Positions 35,246-46,900 of a stretch of 64,000 nucleotides of DNA are shown here, one piece after another; within the stretch, counting starts at the first letter, position 1, and each line of letters opens with the position of its first letter. The notes beneath the pieces were generated by a model. The model had not been told where the DNA came from. It was given only the letters and a program-made list of their open reading frames with translations, and did no database searches. The DNA comes from Liolophura sinensis (Eukaryota; Mollusca; Polyplacophora; Chitonida; Chitonidae): positions 47,911,187 to 47,975,186 of the forward strand of contig NC_088301.1 in the NCBI RefSeq assembly GCF_032854445.1. The letters are read 5' to 3'. Both the position numbers and the translations under genes were made by a program.

Positions 35246-35358
35246 AACAAGTGCACGCTTTGGGTTTGGAGAGGACCTGGAATCTTGAATGGCACATTGC
35301 TTTCTGCCTCTTCTTTACGTTTCTCGGTTGCCTCCATTATGGCGATGTCTATTATCTG
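35246..35358 (-). CDS. Probable 5' coding part of the dispanin-like gene in a shifted frame
   Basis: On the minus strand a T-rich tract and TTTCAG end at 35359 and are followed by ATAATAGACATC, then ATG at 35337. The frame MEATEKRKEEAESNVPFK is open but runs on to a stop near 35140, out of phase with the membrane domain. The composition (charged, Glu/Lys rich) fits a cytosolic N-terminus. A single-base indel around 35270-35290 would join it to the main frame. I do not know whether this is a sequencing error or a real isoform. Confidence 0.4.
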
Positions 35359-36288
35359 AAAGAATAACAAAAACTGGTTGATTTAAGAAATAAACATGAA
35401 TGAATGACCCAAATGTGTCCATGTAATATTCTGGTTTCAACATGATAAGTTGGAGGTTTCTGTGATTCCAGTAATGATTCATAAATTTTAAGAAAATACA
35501 AATTAGTACACATATTAATGCTCAACTGTTAGAAATCATCATTTTACTTCCTCAACTGAATGAAAACAATGCCACATAGTGTGAGGATTGAACTGCTGTG
35601 TAGGGACAACTGCCATGTAATGCACTCCTGATATCAGCAACATGTTGACTTGCATGCCTGATAAATGTTGCACAATTGTTCTTATCTACCATTTATAATG
35701 ATATGAGCATTCCTCAAATCTAGAAGTATGATCTTGGTTGACGCCCTCTATTTCTCTAGGACCAACTATGTTTTAAGCTAGATCACCTTGTTATACCACC
35801 AGTCAGGACTTTGCGTAATACACGTAATAGTGCTTTTCCGCGTATTCAGATTTTGTCCCATGCAACTCTTCTTAAAGTACTGAACTTATTTCCATGAAAC
35901 TTAGCATATATCTTCCTTATAATCTTAACTTGTGCATGTGTAAACTTAATTACAATTGTCTAATTATTTTCATAATCACTCTCACTTAGGTACTTAGTGA
36001 AATAAAGGATTTTCATGAACACTATATCCTAATCTGATGGTAACATTTCTTCATTCAAACTCAATGTATCAGTAGTGCAATCAATGCACACCACCAAAGG
36101 CCCAGGAAATAATATATATGAAGCCAAACTGAGTAACAGGACATCCTGCCATATCTTTTAAGATTTTCTTCCATTTGTATCTTCCATTTGTTGCAAGATG
36201 TATGTAGGTAGAAACTTTAGTGTACTTGTTACACAATAGACCTTGAATATGAATAATCTTGAAAACTGTGTATATTCAACTAATGACA

Positions 36289-36454
36289 GAGCGAATTCAG
36301 CATTTCAGGAAACTTGCCAGTTCACGCAGGTAGAGAGGAGACAGGGTGGGAGCTTTCATGTATTAACATGATTTTACAGCAGCTGTTAATGGCGCCTTTG
36401 GGCTGACAAATAACTGCGGGAACTCACAGGGCTCCTGAAATGCCGTCTCAGCTC
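36289..36454. repeat. Foldback (MITE-like) element, family F1
   Basis: The left end GAGCGAATTCAGCATTTCAG is the inverted counterpart of the right end CCTGAAATGCCGTCTCAGCT. The arms continue with partial pairing (GTTCACGCAG against CTGCGGGAAC). There is no coding capacity. Confidence 0.75.
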
Positions 36455-37154
36455 ATTCCCTCTTACTATAGGGAAACAAATGACAGTGATTTCTCATGGA
36501 ATGACACGGATATCACCTATCATTCTAACCTCCACCAGACCCTTCAATGTGAAATAATCTAATATTCTACCGTATAAATGTGGAGAGACTGTCACTTGAA
36601 ACTGCATACATCCAAGCATTTACTATTGAGAGGTATGGTAGTTTCCACAGGACTTTGTGACACTGCATTTTTCATGGCACATCATTGTGAAGGCACGCCA
36701 CTATCAGTACTGTCTGAACAAGGCTAGCATGATTTTCTATTTGATTAATACTGTAGGGATAAAAATCGTTATCCACATGAGGATTTCAATTGTCATTCTA
36801 ACCCCGGGGTTTAAGTCTCCATATTCATAGTCTTGCAGTGATGTCTTACAGCTCAGAGCCAATCATCAGCACACTCTTTGGTCACCTGACTAGAGTACTG
36901 GAGGTGAAAACAAAGCGCATTTAACCCACGTGAGATAACCCCAAGGTAGATTTTAGCATTAAAAAAAAAATTAAAAATATAGCTTTTAGGTATGAAATTC
37001 TTTCTGGAAAAGTAATCAAGATATCTCTTGCCTTCAATTTTGATAGTCTCAATGAAATTTCAACTATGAAACATTGTATATATTATTATATCGAACTGTA
37101 TAGAGTTTCATGGCCTATTTCTGGTAACCACATTGGAGTACTGTGGCTATGGCA

Positions 37155-37435
37155 GCCCATTTTGACAGGACGCCAATAAGTCCAATCAGGGTCTCACAAG
37201 TTCATGCAGATATTGGCGAGACAGATGGGGGCTCTTGCAAACTAACATCGAATAAAGGTGTTATTTTATGGTAGTTGCTAGAATGCATACACATCAGTCT
37301 GTCGCTGTTGGCACCTAACGTAAAAATGAAGATCACTTCTTTTAGCTGCGGTAGTTTGCGAGAGCCCCCACCTTGTCTCGGCTGAATCTGCATAAACACC
37401 CAGGACCCCTGAAATGTCAATTGGGCTTAAAATGG
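37155..37435. repeat. Foldback (MITE-like) element, family F1
   Basis: The left arm contains TCATGCAGATATTGGCGAGA and GGGGGCTCTTGCAAACTA. The right arm carries the inverted forms TAGTTTGCGAGAGCCCCC and TCTGCATAAACACC. The right end CCCCTGAAATGTC resembles the end of the 36289-36454 copy, so both appear to belong to one family. Confidence 0.75.
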
Positions 37436-39182
37436 CTACCTGGCTATTGTTCTGTCAAGGTGAAAACTTCACATGCAACCTGAGGACTATCTAGGGATAC
37501 GGAATGACAGGTGATATCAATGTCTTTCCACATGGATTCACAGCATTAGTTCACAGAGTGTGTGGTGTTGTATGCTAAATTATAGCTGCGGAATATAACT
37601 TTGAAATCAGTCAAGACGATGTGTTGGGAGAGTTACAGGAAATAACTGCTTCTAATGTGTTGGATCGACGGTAAGCCACATTTAGCGCATCTTCACATGT
37701 GTATTAAATCTTCCTTAGTGTAAACCGATGTTAACCGAGAGGTCCCCTTAATCAACTATCCTGTTCAGAAACACGCTGAACCAAAAATGACAAATGACAA
37801 CCGCACAAATTCACAATAGAAGCAGTTATTCCTCATGACTCTCCCAACACTTTGTGTTGATTGATTTCAGAGTAACATTCTGCAACTACCATGAAGTTAC
37901 TGGTGATAATAATTAATGTTATTCTCTGTGATATTGCTGTCATTCGTTTTTCATTATATATACATAATGACTTCACATGTACTAATATTATAATACATGC
38001 CTTGTTATAATTGTCATTCGTCATTCAAATCTGGGCCTATGTATTTATTTCTATTATGTTTATTTATATTACATTTATTAATTTATGTTTTATTTATCAA
38101 TTTAATTAATTATTTGACAATGCTTTAACCTGAGAAGAGCATTTCTTCTCAGACTCAACTTCGACATATTTTAAGTGCCTACAATGAACTGGCTGAACTC
38201 AGCCTACCGGTAGTTTCTGAAAGTGTACCTCTAGTGATGGCTAGTGTGGTGACATTTCAGAAATGTGCTAGAGAAATAATAACTTAAATCTGTAGTGATC
38301 ATCAGGTATAACTCAAACGTGTTGTAACAACAGGGAACTTTGTGCTACTTACAGAACTTGTCTGAAATCGAGATTTGGAAGATTACATGGCAAGCAGCGC
38401 CGCCTGTTGTAAGCTGTTACTACTTTGTGTTCCTCCCCCTTTCAGATAGAATAAACAGGCTTACCTCCCCCTACTTCAGAAAGCTGCAGTTGCATGCTGG
38501 CTACGGTGTGAAAAGGTCAACTTTGATCTGTTGATGCTTTATGTTTGGATGCGGCTGTATCGAGTGTTATTATTTTCTCTCATCACCGTATCATATCATT
38601 GTTATGAGATTCCTTTACATGATTATATGTTTATATCTACGTGTATTTATGTTATGCTACAGCTAGGGCCTGCGAAGACCCGAGGATCTCAGGACTAACG
38701 TATTCTTAACTTAAGCAATCACTAACTTAAATTGCTGAAGTCAAAATTTAAAAGTTTCAGAAAATAAGCAGTTTGTGCCAAATTCAAAATTTTTAATACC
38801 TCAAATGTGTCACAAACAGCCAGTATCAAAAGCTAAACGAAACGAGTTTTAAATTTTGACTGTGGCCAGACTTCCTAATATTCCAGGCCCTGAGGCTGAT
38901 TTCAAAAGCCACATATAACTTAGGCGAAAATTTCAGATACCCGGTATGGTTGTACAGCTTATTTTTTGATTGACCTAGAAATCAAACCCCACCTCAAAAG
39001 TGCCAGATGTGTCATAGTTTCATATCGCAGTTCCTGTACGAAAAAGTAAGCAGTGACCGTCGAGGTTTTAATTAAGTTTGAGTTAAGTCTAAAATGGTTT
39101 GTGCAATCGGCCTCAAATATGGTAATTTGACTAACTAATATTATTAATGATATCCAAACCTTCCAATGCTGTGCCTTACAGG

Positions 39183-40907
39183 GTCTGTCTAACCTTCCAA
39201 AGAGGCTCTGTTCGAGAACATTTCTAACATTTCATCTTGGCTCTGCTCGTGGGTTTTCTAACATTTCAACAAGGCTCTACCATTTGTTTTTTTTTTAAAC
39301 AGACTGTCCAACGTTCCAAGGAGACTGTGTTTCAGTGAGCTTGTCTAAATTTGTAACGAATCTGTGCCACAGGGCTTGTCTCACGTTTCAAAAAGGCCGT
39401 GCAAGACACCCTGTCTACCATTACAGTACTGTGCCAAAATGCCTTCTAACAAGGCCGTGGCAAAGGGCTCGTCTAATATTCCATCAAGGCTATCGCAGAG
39501 GGCCGGTCCAACATTCCATCAAGGCTATGGCACAGGATCCGTCTAACATTCCATCAAGGCTATGATAAAGGACCCGCCAAACGTTTCATCAAGGCTTTAT
39601 GCCAAAGAACTCGTCCAACAATCCATCAAAGCTATGGCAAAGGACCCGTCTAACATTCCATCAAGGCTATCGCAGAGGGCCTATCTAACATTCAATCAAG
39701 GCTATGGCACAGGATCCGTCTAACATTCCATCAAGGCTACGATAAAGGACCCGCCTAACGTTTCATCAAGGCTTTATGCCAAAGGACCTGTCCAACATTC
39801 CATGTAGGCTATGGCAAAGGACCCGTCCAACATTCCATCAAGGCTATGGCAAAGGACCCGTCCAACATTCCATCAAGGCTATGGCAAATGACCCAGTCTA
39901 ACATTCCATGAAGGCTATGGCAAATGACCCAGTCTAACATTCCATCAAGGCTATTGCAAAGGACCCATCTAACATTCCATGAGGGCTATGCCAAAGGACC
40001 CGTCTAACATTCCATGAAGGCTATCGCAGAGGGCCTATCTAACATTCCATCAAGGCTATGCCAAAGGACCCGTCTAACATTCCATGAAGGCTATCGCAGA
40101 GGGCCTATCTAACATTCCATCAAGGCTATGCCAAAGGACCCGTCTAACATTCCATGAAGGCTATGCCAAAGGACCCGTCTAACATTCCATGAAGGCTATG
40201 CCAAATGACCCGTCTAACATTCCATGAAGGCTATGGCAAAGGACCCGTCTAACATTCCATGAAGGCTATGCCAAAGGACCCGTCTAACATTCCATGAGGA
40301 CTATGCCAAAGGACCCGTCTAACATTCCATGAAGGCTATGGCAAAGGACCCGTCTAACATTCCATCAAGGCTATGGCAAAGGACCCGTCTAACATTCCAT
40401 GAGGGCTATGCCAAAGGACCCGTCTAACATTCCATGAAGGCTATGCCAAAGGACCCGTCTAACATTCCAACACGGCTATGGCAAAGGACCCATCTAACAT
40501 TCCATGAAGGCTATGGCAAAGGACCCGTCTAACATTCCATTAAGGCTATGGCAAAGGACCCGTCTAACATTCCATTAAGGCTATGGCAAAGGACCCGTCC
40601 AATATTCCATGAAGGCTATGGCAAAGGACCCGTCTAACATGCCATGAAGGCTATGGCAAAGGACCCGTCTAACATTCCATGACGGTTATGCCAAAGGACC
40701 CGTCTAACATTCCATGAAGGCTATGGCAAATGACCCGTCTAACATTCCATGAGGGCTATGGCAAAGGACCCGTCTAACATTCCATGAAGGCTATGGCAAA
40801 GGACCCGTCTAACATTCCAACACGGCTATGGCTAAGGACCTGTCTAACATTCCATGAAGGCTATGGCAAAGGACCCGTCTAACATTCCAACACGGCTATG
40901 GCTAAGT
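39183..40907. repeat. Large minisatellite, 35-bp unit
   Basis: The unit is 35 bp with the cores GGCTATGGCAAAGGACCCGT and CTAACATTCCATGAAG. It is degenerate at the left end (39183-39500) and highly regular from about 39800 to 40907, with more than 40 copies in total. Variant positions (ATGGC/ATGCC, GAAGG/CAAGG/GAGGG) recur in blocks. The ORF at its left end is spurious because the unit is not a multiple of three. Confidence 0.96.
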
Positions 40908-40984
40908 GCCCGAATTACCAAAGTGGTGTGCATATATCTGTACGTCACGTGCATGTGACGTCGGAGTTCACCAATAATTAACAA

Positions 40985-41098
40985 AAGGTCTGTGGTTTAC
41001 CATGGGCACAATCGTTTCCTCCACTCAAGCAAATGACCGCCATCGCTTAACTGAAAAATTCTTGAGTATGGTATAAAGAGACAATCAAATAAAATACA
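40985..41098 (+). mobile_element. Diverged 3' part of a molluscan-type SINE
   Basis: It contains CGTTTCCTCCACTCAAGC, TGACCGCCATCGCTTAACTG, ATTCTTGAGTATGGTATAAA and a CAATCAAATAAAA tail. The same order occurs in the full-length copies at 55038 and 62900 (read on the minus strand). Confidence 0.7.
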
Positions 41099-42284
41099 CA
41101 AATATGGGAAAAATAAGAAAAAAATTTGATCTGATACTACCCTTGCTTGGCGCTCGTCTCATATAAAATATACAGGCCAATACTGTGCGATCCAGTGTGT
41201 ATATCCTATATATAGGCTGAGTGGAATGTTGTATCTGTCTGTATACAGTGTCTCTGAAATGGTGTTCCACTGAGGTAGCACTATATTTATAGGCATTTGG
41301 ACCGGCCTGTTACAAACAGACTCGCTGGTGTATGATATAACGCAATAATTCAACTTATATCCTATTTATGTATATAAAGTATTCTTACCAGATCAACACT
41401 TGATGCACGTACTCTTAACTGGACTATAAGTATGTCCTGTGAACTTTGCTTCTTGCCGTGGAGTATATATACAGAATCGAGAGCTGACCTAAAAATGACC
41501 TGTAGTCCCCACAACAATATCATATCGGTTCTATGTTGCTGTAAAACTGCCATGCACCGGACAACAACTACAACTGATATTATCAGGTCACACATGCAGG
41601 TACCAATGTTTTATCGAAGACATGAGACGTGGTAAAGCATTATGGAGGACATTGGAGGACATCGATATGTACGTGAGACAAAGGTGAAATGACGAAGACG
41701 CATAATATATGTAGGACCACCCTCTATGAAGACGCTGTACCTAACTCCCACGTATATACCAATCGGCAGACAGGCTTGCGTGAGGGCCGGGGGGTAATAC
41801 CCCAATCAAATAAATTAAAATAAAGTATACAGGATCCTTGTACCAGCGTGCACGTATGTTTATTTTTAAGAAAGCTGAAAGGAGTGCAAGAATACATACA
41901 CTATATACAAATGAGGGTGAAAGACTTCCATCAATACAAAAATATACCCTTTTTATTATCCTGTAAAACTGATAGGTATTTACAAGTACACAGCAGGTTT
42001 TCTTGCAGTATCTTTACCCATTATACACAACGCCCATATTAACATTAGTTATTGGGATTAGTATACATTTTCACTTCTGCGGTAGTCTTATTATTTTCAT
42101 TCAAAGCGAAAGTTTGACATTGCACATCACTAACACAATTAGATAGGCAGAGCTATAGTGGTAGCTGGTAGAACAGGCGAGTGTAAACATATGTACAGTG
42201 TTTGGCGAAGAAAGACACGCCGATATATAATTATATATATATATATTTACATAAGTATATGTCATCTTGCATAGTATCCATGCG

Positions 42285-42506
42285 TCACGTGATAGCAAAG
42301 ACATTGTTGTTAACTGGTTCCGACTGCGGTTCTTGTCGCGGTGCCGAGTCCGGTTCATTTTCCAGCTTTTGCCTTTGTACTTCCATTCTACGCCTGTGTT
42401 TCAGCACGCGACAAGTTATCAGAATAGCTAGAAACAGCACGATGGCGGCCACAATACCCCCGACGATGTAGGACAGAGTCTGTTCCAAATTAGGGCCGTC
42501 AGACAT
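42285..42506 (-). CDS. Small single-pass membrane protein, 73 residues
   Basis: The ATG at 42506 starts an open frame that ends in TGA. An in-frame stop lies just upstream (TGA, about 42 bases before), so the start is well set. Residues 1-11 are polar; residues 12-34 are a strong hydrophobic segment (YIVGGIVAAIVLFLAILITC) followed by KHRRR, a stop-transfer signal. The tail is acidic to polar with repeated Glu-Pro and Gln and ends NNNVFAIT. A good splice acceptor (T-rich tract plus CCCCAG, minus strand) lies at about 42552, implying an upstream non-coding exon. I do not recognise a family. It could be a complete micro-membrane protein or one isoform of a longer gene. Confidence 0.6.
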   Translation of the reverse strand: MSDGPNLEQTLSYIVGGIVAAIVLFLAILITCRVLKHRRRMEVQRQKLENEPDSAPRQEPQSEPVNNNVFAIT

Positions 42507-42624
42507 GATGTTAAGGGTAAAACATCCAAGGAAACTTCACGGCCATGCACCTGGGGAAAAAATAAATTCTGACTTAAAATTGGCATACTTCAGTATAATT
42601 TTGACATATATCATAGGGAAAAAA

Positions 42625-43165
42625 TGCAGAGCAGCGACGACAATCTGATTGCTGGCAAATATAGTCGCCCGTAACCGGTGAAATGTGGCCTCTTGTCAAT
42701 TTACCTCGGTTAGGGTTTTATTCTAACTGTTCACGTATATCCTTAAACAATAGCGAATTACACGCCCCCTAGCACCATGTCTTCAGCAGAATTAGGTTAA
42801 TAAAATGCAGTGAAGTTTATCGCAATTTGTTAGACCTCAGTGGTCTAGAAATACTCAAAACAGTGTGTTGTCATCACATTTAATATACGCAACATTAAAA
42901 CAATGCAAAGGGACCAAGCCTCGGGGATGCTTAGTCCACTAGTAGAATCCTATTTTATGCAGCAATACAGCATAATTAAGACGCTAGATTGAAGAAACAC
43001 CAGCGATGACATCGTGATAGCTGGCAAATGGTCCCACGTAACCGGTGAAATACGACCTCTTGTCAATTTACCTTAGTTAGGGTTATTCATATTCACGTAC
43101 ATGCTTAAACAGTAGCAAATTACACGCCCCCTAGCACCATGACTTAAGCAAAATTAGGTGTCTGT
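42625..43165. repeat. Diverged tandem duplication, two copies about 365 bp apart
   Basis: The segment 42640-42800 recurs at 43005-43165. Shared blocks include GTAACCGGTGAAAT, CCTCTTGTCAATTTACC and AATTACACGCCCCCTAGCAC. Identity looks like 80-90% by eye. It lies upstream of the small minus-strand membrane-protein gene. Confidence 0.85.
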
Positions 43166-43169
43166 GTTA

Positions 43170-45505
43170 CGTAAACGATTTAACAATTAGGCCAATAATG
43201 GCGTGCAATTTTTCTGATAGGTATGCCGATATAGGCATTCGCGGGGATGTAGGTATAAAATGTATACGATAAAATATTATGTATAATAAGATATATGATA
43301 TATTCAATAAACTGGTCGTGTCTCAGCATGGTAGTACTGTAATGCCAGAAATTAAACGAGAGCACGCCTACAATATTATGGAAATCTAGGTTAAAGGTGA
43401 ACTGCAAAAATTTTTAATTTTCGCATAGTTGATTGACAACAGGCTTCTCCTGATAGTTTAATACTGCGGAAGTTTTCTTGGTGATAACAATTGATAGAGG
43501 AGTTTTAGTATAACCCTTTACAACTTTCCACTGTAATGTATAAGAAATATCTATAGCTCATTTTTTTTAGAACGTCGTGACGCCATTGATGGTGGTCGTC
43601 ATTCGTGTTTTTAAAAAGTGTAACAGTTTTTGTGACGTCATTTACGTTAAGATGAATCAACTTTGTCGCCAGGACGTTACCAACTGAACTTGGGGACATG
43701 CCGTGGAGTTTTAAGCCAGTTTAAACAGTGTGGTTTATTTCTAGCTAAACAGTTTGCCACAAATTGCATGCTGGTGCAAAATGAGCAAAATAATAGAAAA
43801 ATGTAACTCGAACATCACCATATATTTACGCCTCTAACATTCTAAACGTTGCTCTTCAGCTTTTAGCTTAGCCCTAGGCCTATACATAACAAGCAAAGAA
43901 ACAAACGTAGTGTGTTACTAAATATGTATTAATAAAACAGATGTGATACAAATAAAGGCTGTTTGTCCAGAAAAGCGATATAGTTTTACGTTACTTTGCA
44001 CCGTTAAAAAGGTTTGAACATCGACCAAATCCTTGGTTACGCTCTTCAAAATTAGAAAGTATAAACATTTTAATAAAGTTCCTTGTCGTAAATTGTCCCG
44101 TATCAGTGCATATTTGACAGTGAGTTTGAAATAAAATCTCTTGCTATAAGTGCATGTATGGTTTACACGTTTTAAGGTTTGTGTGCACTTAAACGTCTGC
44201 TAAATATATGCAGTCAAGCCGACTATCATTTCACTTAAGTGAAGTAAAGCACTATAATGGAAATGTAACAAATCTATTTTCAAGTATATATAGATATAGA
44301 GACCGTGTAAAGAAAGCATTTCATGGGTATCCATGGAAAACACATAGTCTTATATATAGCAGTTTTACTGAAACTAGGCCACTTTAACCCGCTCTTCCTT
44401 CTTTTAATTAAAGTATCAGTGAAATTAAATCAACAATGATCCACAACTTCATAGCTGTTTTGTTGTTCGTACACTTACATATCTTGCTTTCTTTCCAATG
44501 TGTACAGAAACCATCTGTATGGTGTTACAAACGCTTAGTTCTATATTACAGTATATGGTCAACAGCAGTCAAATGGTGCTAAGGAAGGGATCCTAAAATG
44601 AGATAATGTATAATTCTAAGGTTTTTTTTAGAGACGCCACATTTAATTGTTCATGGTGCCTCCTTGATTGGATGTTTACGCAATGCAAATATGCCCTGTG
44701 TTCGCAATGTCTGTTAAAAATATCCGAACATGGAAGCATGTATGTGGCATGAATAACACGTATATTAGCTTTTCAAATCAACCACCTGTCACTCACTACT
44801 GGTCAGCATATGCTGTATGTATAGATGTGTATACAAGTATACAGTCACCGTTACGGGTGATAAGTCTATTGGCCTGTCTACACATACGTGTATAAATATA
44901 CAGCTATCTTTTGATAAGGCACTCTAAACAGGCCCTTTATCCAAGTGCATGACGTGGCTTATATACATATGTAATATCGATAATTTAGAGATAGCTTTAT
45001 CTCCGTGTCGTTATCTTGAAGATCTCTCACCTGATCCAGATGGTTTTTCCTCCTCAATTACCTAACGTACTTTCCTTGTGAAGCCCCGTAAGCTCGTTGT
45101 CTGTGTATACATTCTTGGGGATTCATGTGTATAAAAGGCCTATACGACATACTCGGCTAACTTCGAACACACACACCCCCCGGTAGTGTCACTTAACATT
45201 AACTGGTTCACGCCGCAAGTTTAGAATAAACAGAGAGCGAAAGACGTCACGCAAATCCCAAACTCTTGAACTATATTTATATATTGGCCTATGCTTGCCC
45301 CGTCAAACGTCACACTCTCTCTTTATGAAGTGTTACAGGACTATACACGTCATGCTGTATATAAATGTTCACAGAGCGAAATGTGATTAATTTAGGTATT
45401 ACTAAGAACTGAAACACGCACTTCTGTAGTAAGAGGCTTAAATACGCGTGTACAACGGCTTGTCATAAGTTCATATCGGAGAAAAATATTATACAAATCT
45501 TGTTA

Positions 45506-45604
<99 letters not shown>

Positions 45605-46640
45605 AACAGAAAATCTGTTATCTGGGTGGTGATAGAATGTATTATTAACATTAATATTCTTTCACATTCAACATAAAATAATGTTGGTGTAATAGAATCT
45701 TTATATTGATTCATTAGAATATGTGTGTTATATTTAACAGAACAATCTGCAATAGCAGAATATATTCTAGCATCACACAGTCAACAGACTTTCTGCTAAA
45801 ATATATAGATTAAGTTTTTGATTACATGCTACTTAAAGCTATCCATTTGCTTTGTTATTTTTTCTCAAACTATACAGACTTTTTAAAATACCCTGAATTC
45901 GCATTAAAATCTTTGTGCCTTATAACTTGTATTTTTAGGGGATAATCAATTGAATAACAAAGAAGCAGAGACGTATATACGACCACTTTCATGTGTACCT
46001 CGATGTACGTGTATATGTTGTTATATATATAGGAAATCGCCTTGCGTCGGGATGTTCACAGTATGTGTTCTCCGCTAATATTGCCTACATAGGCTAATTA
46101 CAGATATTTCGATGGCACTCGCTTCAGTGGCTTTGCGCTTTGCCATTATTGTTACTATACTGACACTACCTTGACCTGTGAGGTCGCGTCACTCAAATCC
46201 AACTCCCGCTGTGCACGCTGCAACATTTATAGCCGTGCATGCAGAATATAGGTTTGTTAAATACCTCCATGGCAGAGAATGTTGGTGTACTTCGTGTATT
46301 TCGTGCGCTAGGCCTCACCCATAAACCTGACTGATCGTCGTTTAGTATAAGTATACAAAAATCTGTTTACGGCTTGATCATCAATCAAATAAACAAATAC
46401 ATAAATGTACTTGTATATACTCCTTCAAAAATATCAGTAAATTATTGTCATGTATCTTGTTTTCCTTTCTTCAGTTTTGCATACAGGACTATTTTAATCG
46501 AATTGGATGATATGTTTAAACAGGCAAGAAAAGGGCTCAGAGAATATATTATTTTGTTTGTATGCAATTATTAAAAACAACTTATAAAACGGGGCAGCAG
46601 AAAATGTAGACTGAATGGCTCTTTATAACCTACGTCCCAA
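43170..46640. other. Intergenic region
   Basis: No supported gene was found. It is AT-rich, and the only clear structure is the long TA microsatellite at 45510-45601. The first non-coding exon or promoter of the minus-strand small membrane protein may lie here, but I cannot place it. Confidence 0.6.
45510..45601. repeat. TA dinucleotide microsatellite
   Basis: It is an uninterrupted run of about 46 TA units. The ORF across it with an Ile-Tyr repeat is an artefact. Confidence 0.98.
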
Positions 46641-46645
46641 AGAAG

Positions 46646-46811
46646 TGACGTTTCATTTACCCCACATCGAATATAAACGTCTCGACGCACAACGTCAGCT
46701 GTTCAAATATGACGTCGGGTCTGTGGGACGTACTGATTCATTACGTCATATTGGGGGTTAAATTTGACTCTACCAAAAACGTTTACGCGCGGCTGTTACA
46801 TCCGATCAATC
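46646..46811 (+). promoter_or_regulatory. Candidate promoter with clustered CRE-like sites
   Basis: TGACGT-type cores occur four times in about 110 bases: GTGACGTT near 46646, ACGTCAG near 46690, TGACGTCG near 46710 and TACGTCAT near 46743. They lie just before the ATG at 46812. An ATATAAAC stretch near 46669 could act as a TATA element. CREB/ATF control is inference. Confidence 0.4.
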
Positions 46812-46900
46812 ATGGACACCCAATATCTGTTGTTGGTGTGGTTTTGTTGCCTGACACCCTTCATTCCAATGTTTTGTTGTCGGAACAAAATTGAAAACAG
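46812..46900 (+). CDS. Unknown gene, putative exon 1 (signal peptide)
   Basis: The ATG at 46812 opens a short hydrophobic, Cys-containing leader. The donor is GTAATT at 46901 and the exon ends in phase 2, which fits exon 2. Confidence 0.4.

Larger units (their letters stand above)
35371..39180. other. Non-coding region with foldback elements
   Basis: No supported gene was found. It contains two related inverted-repeat elements (36289-36454 and 37155-37435) and a smaller inverted pair near 38700-38880. It may hold upstream intron of the minus-strand dispanin-like gene. Confidence 0.6.

Noticed and set aside
39335-39565. ORFs at the left end of the 35-bp minisatellite
   Set aside because: The unit is not a multiple of three and the frames end inside the array; there is no protein-like composition.
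39183-40907. CRISPR-like array
   Set aside because: Units are directly adjacent without unique spacers, and the host is an animal; this is a minisatellite.
45463-45714. ORF with long Ile-Tyr repeat
   Set aside because: Translation of a TA microsatellite.
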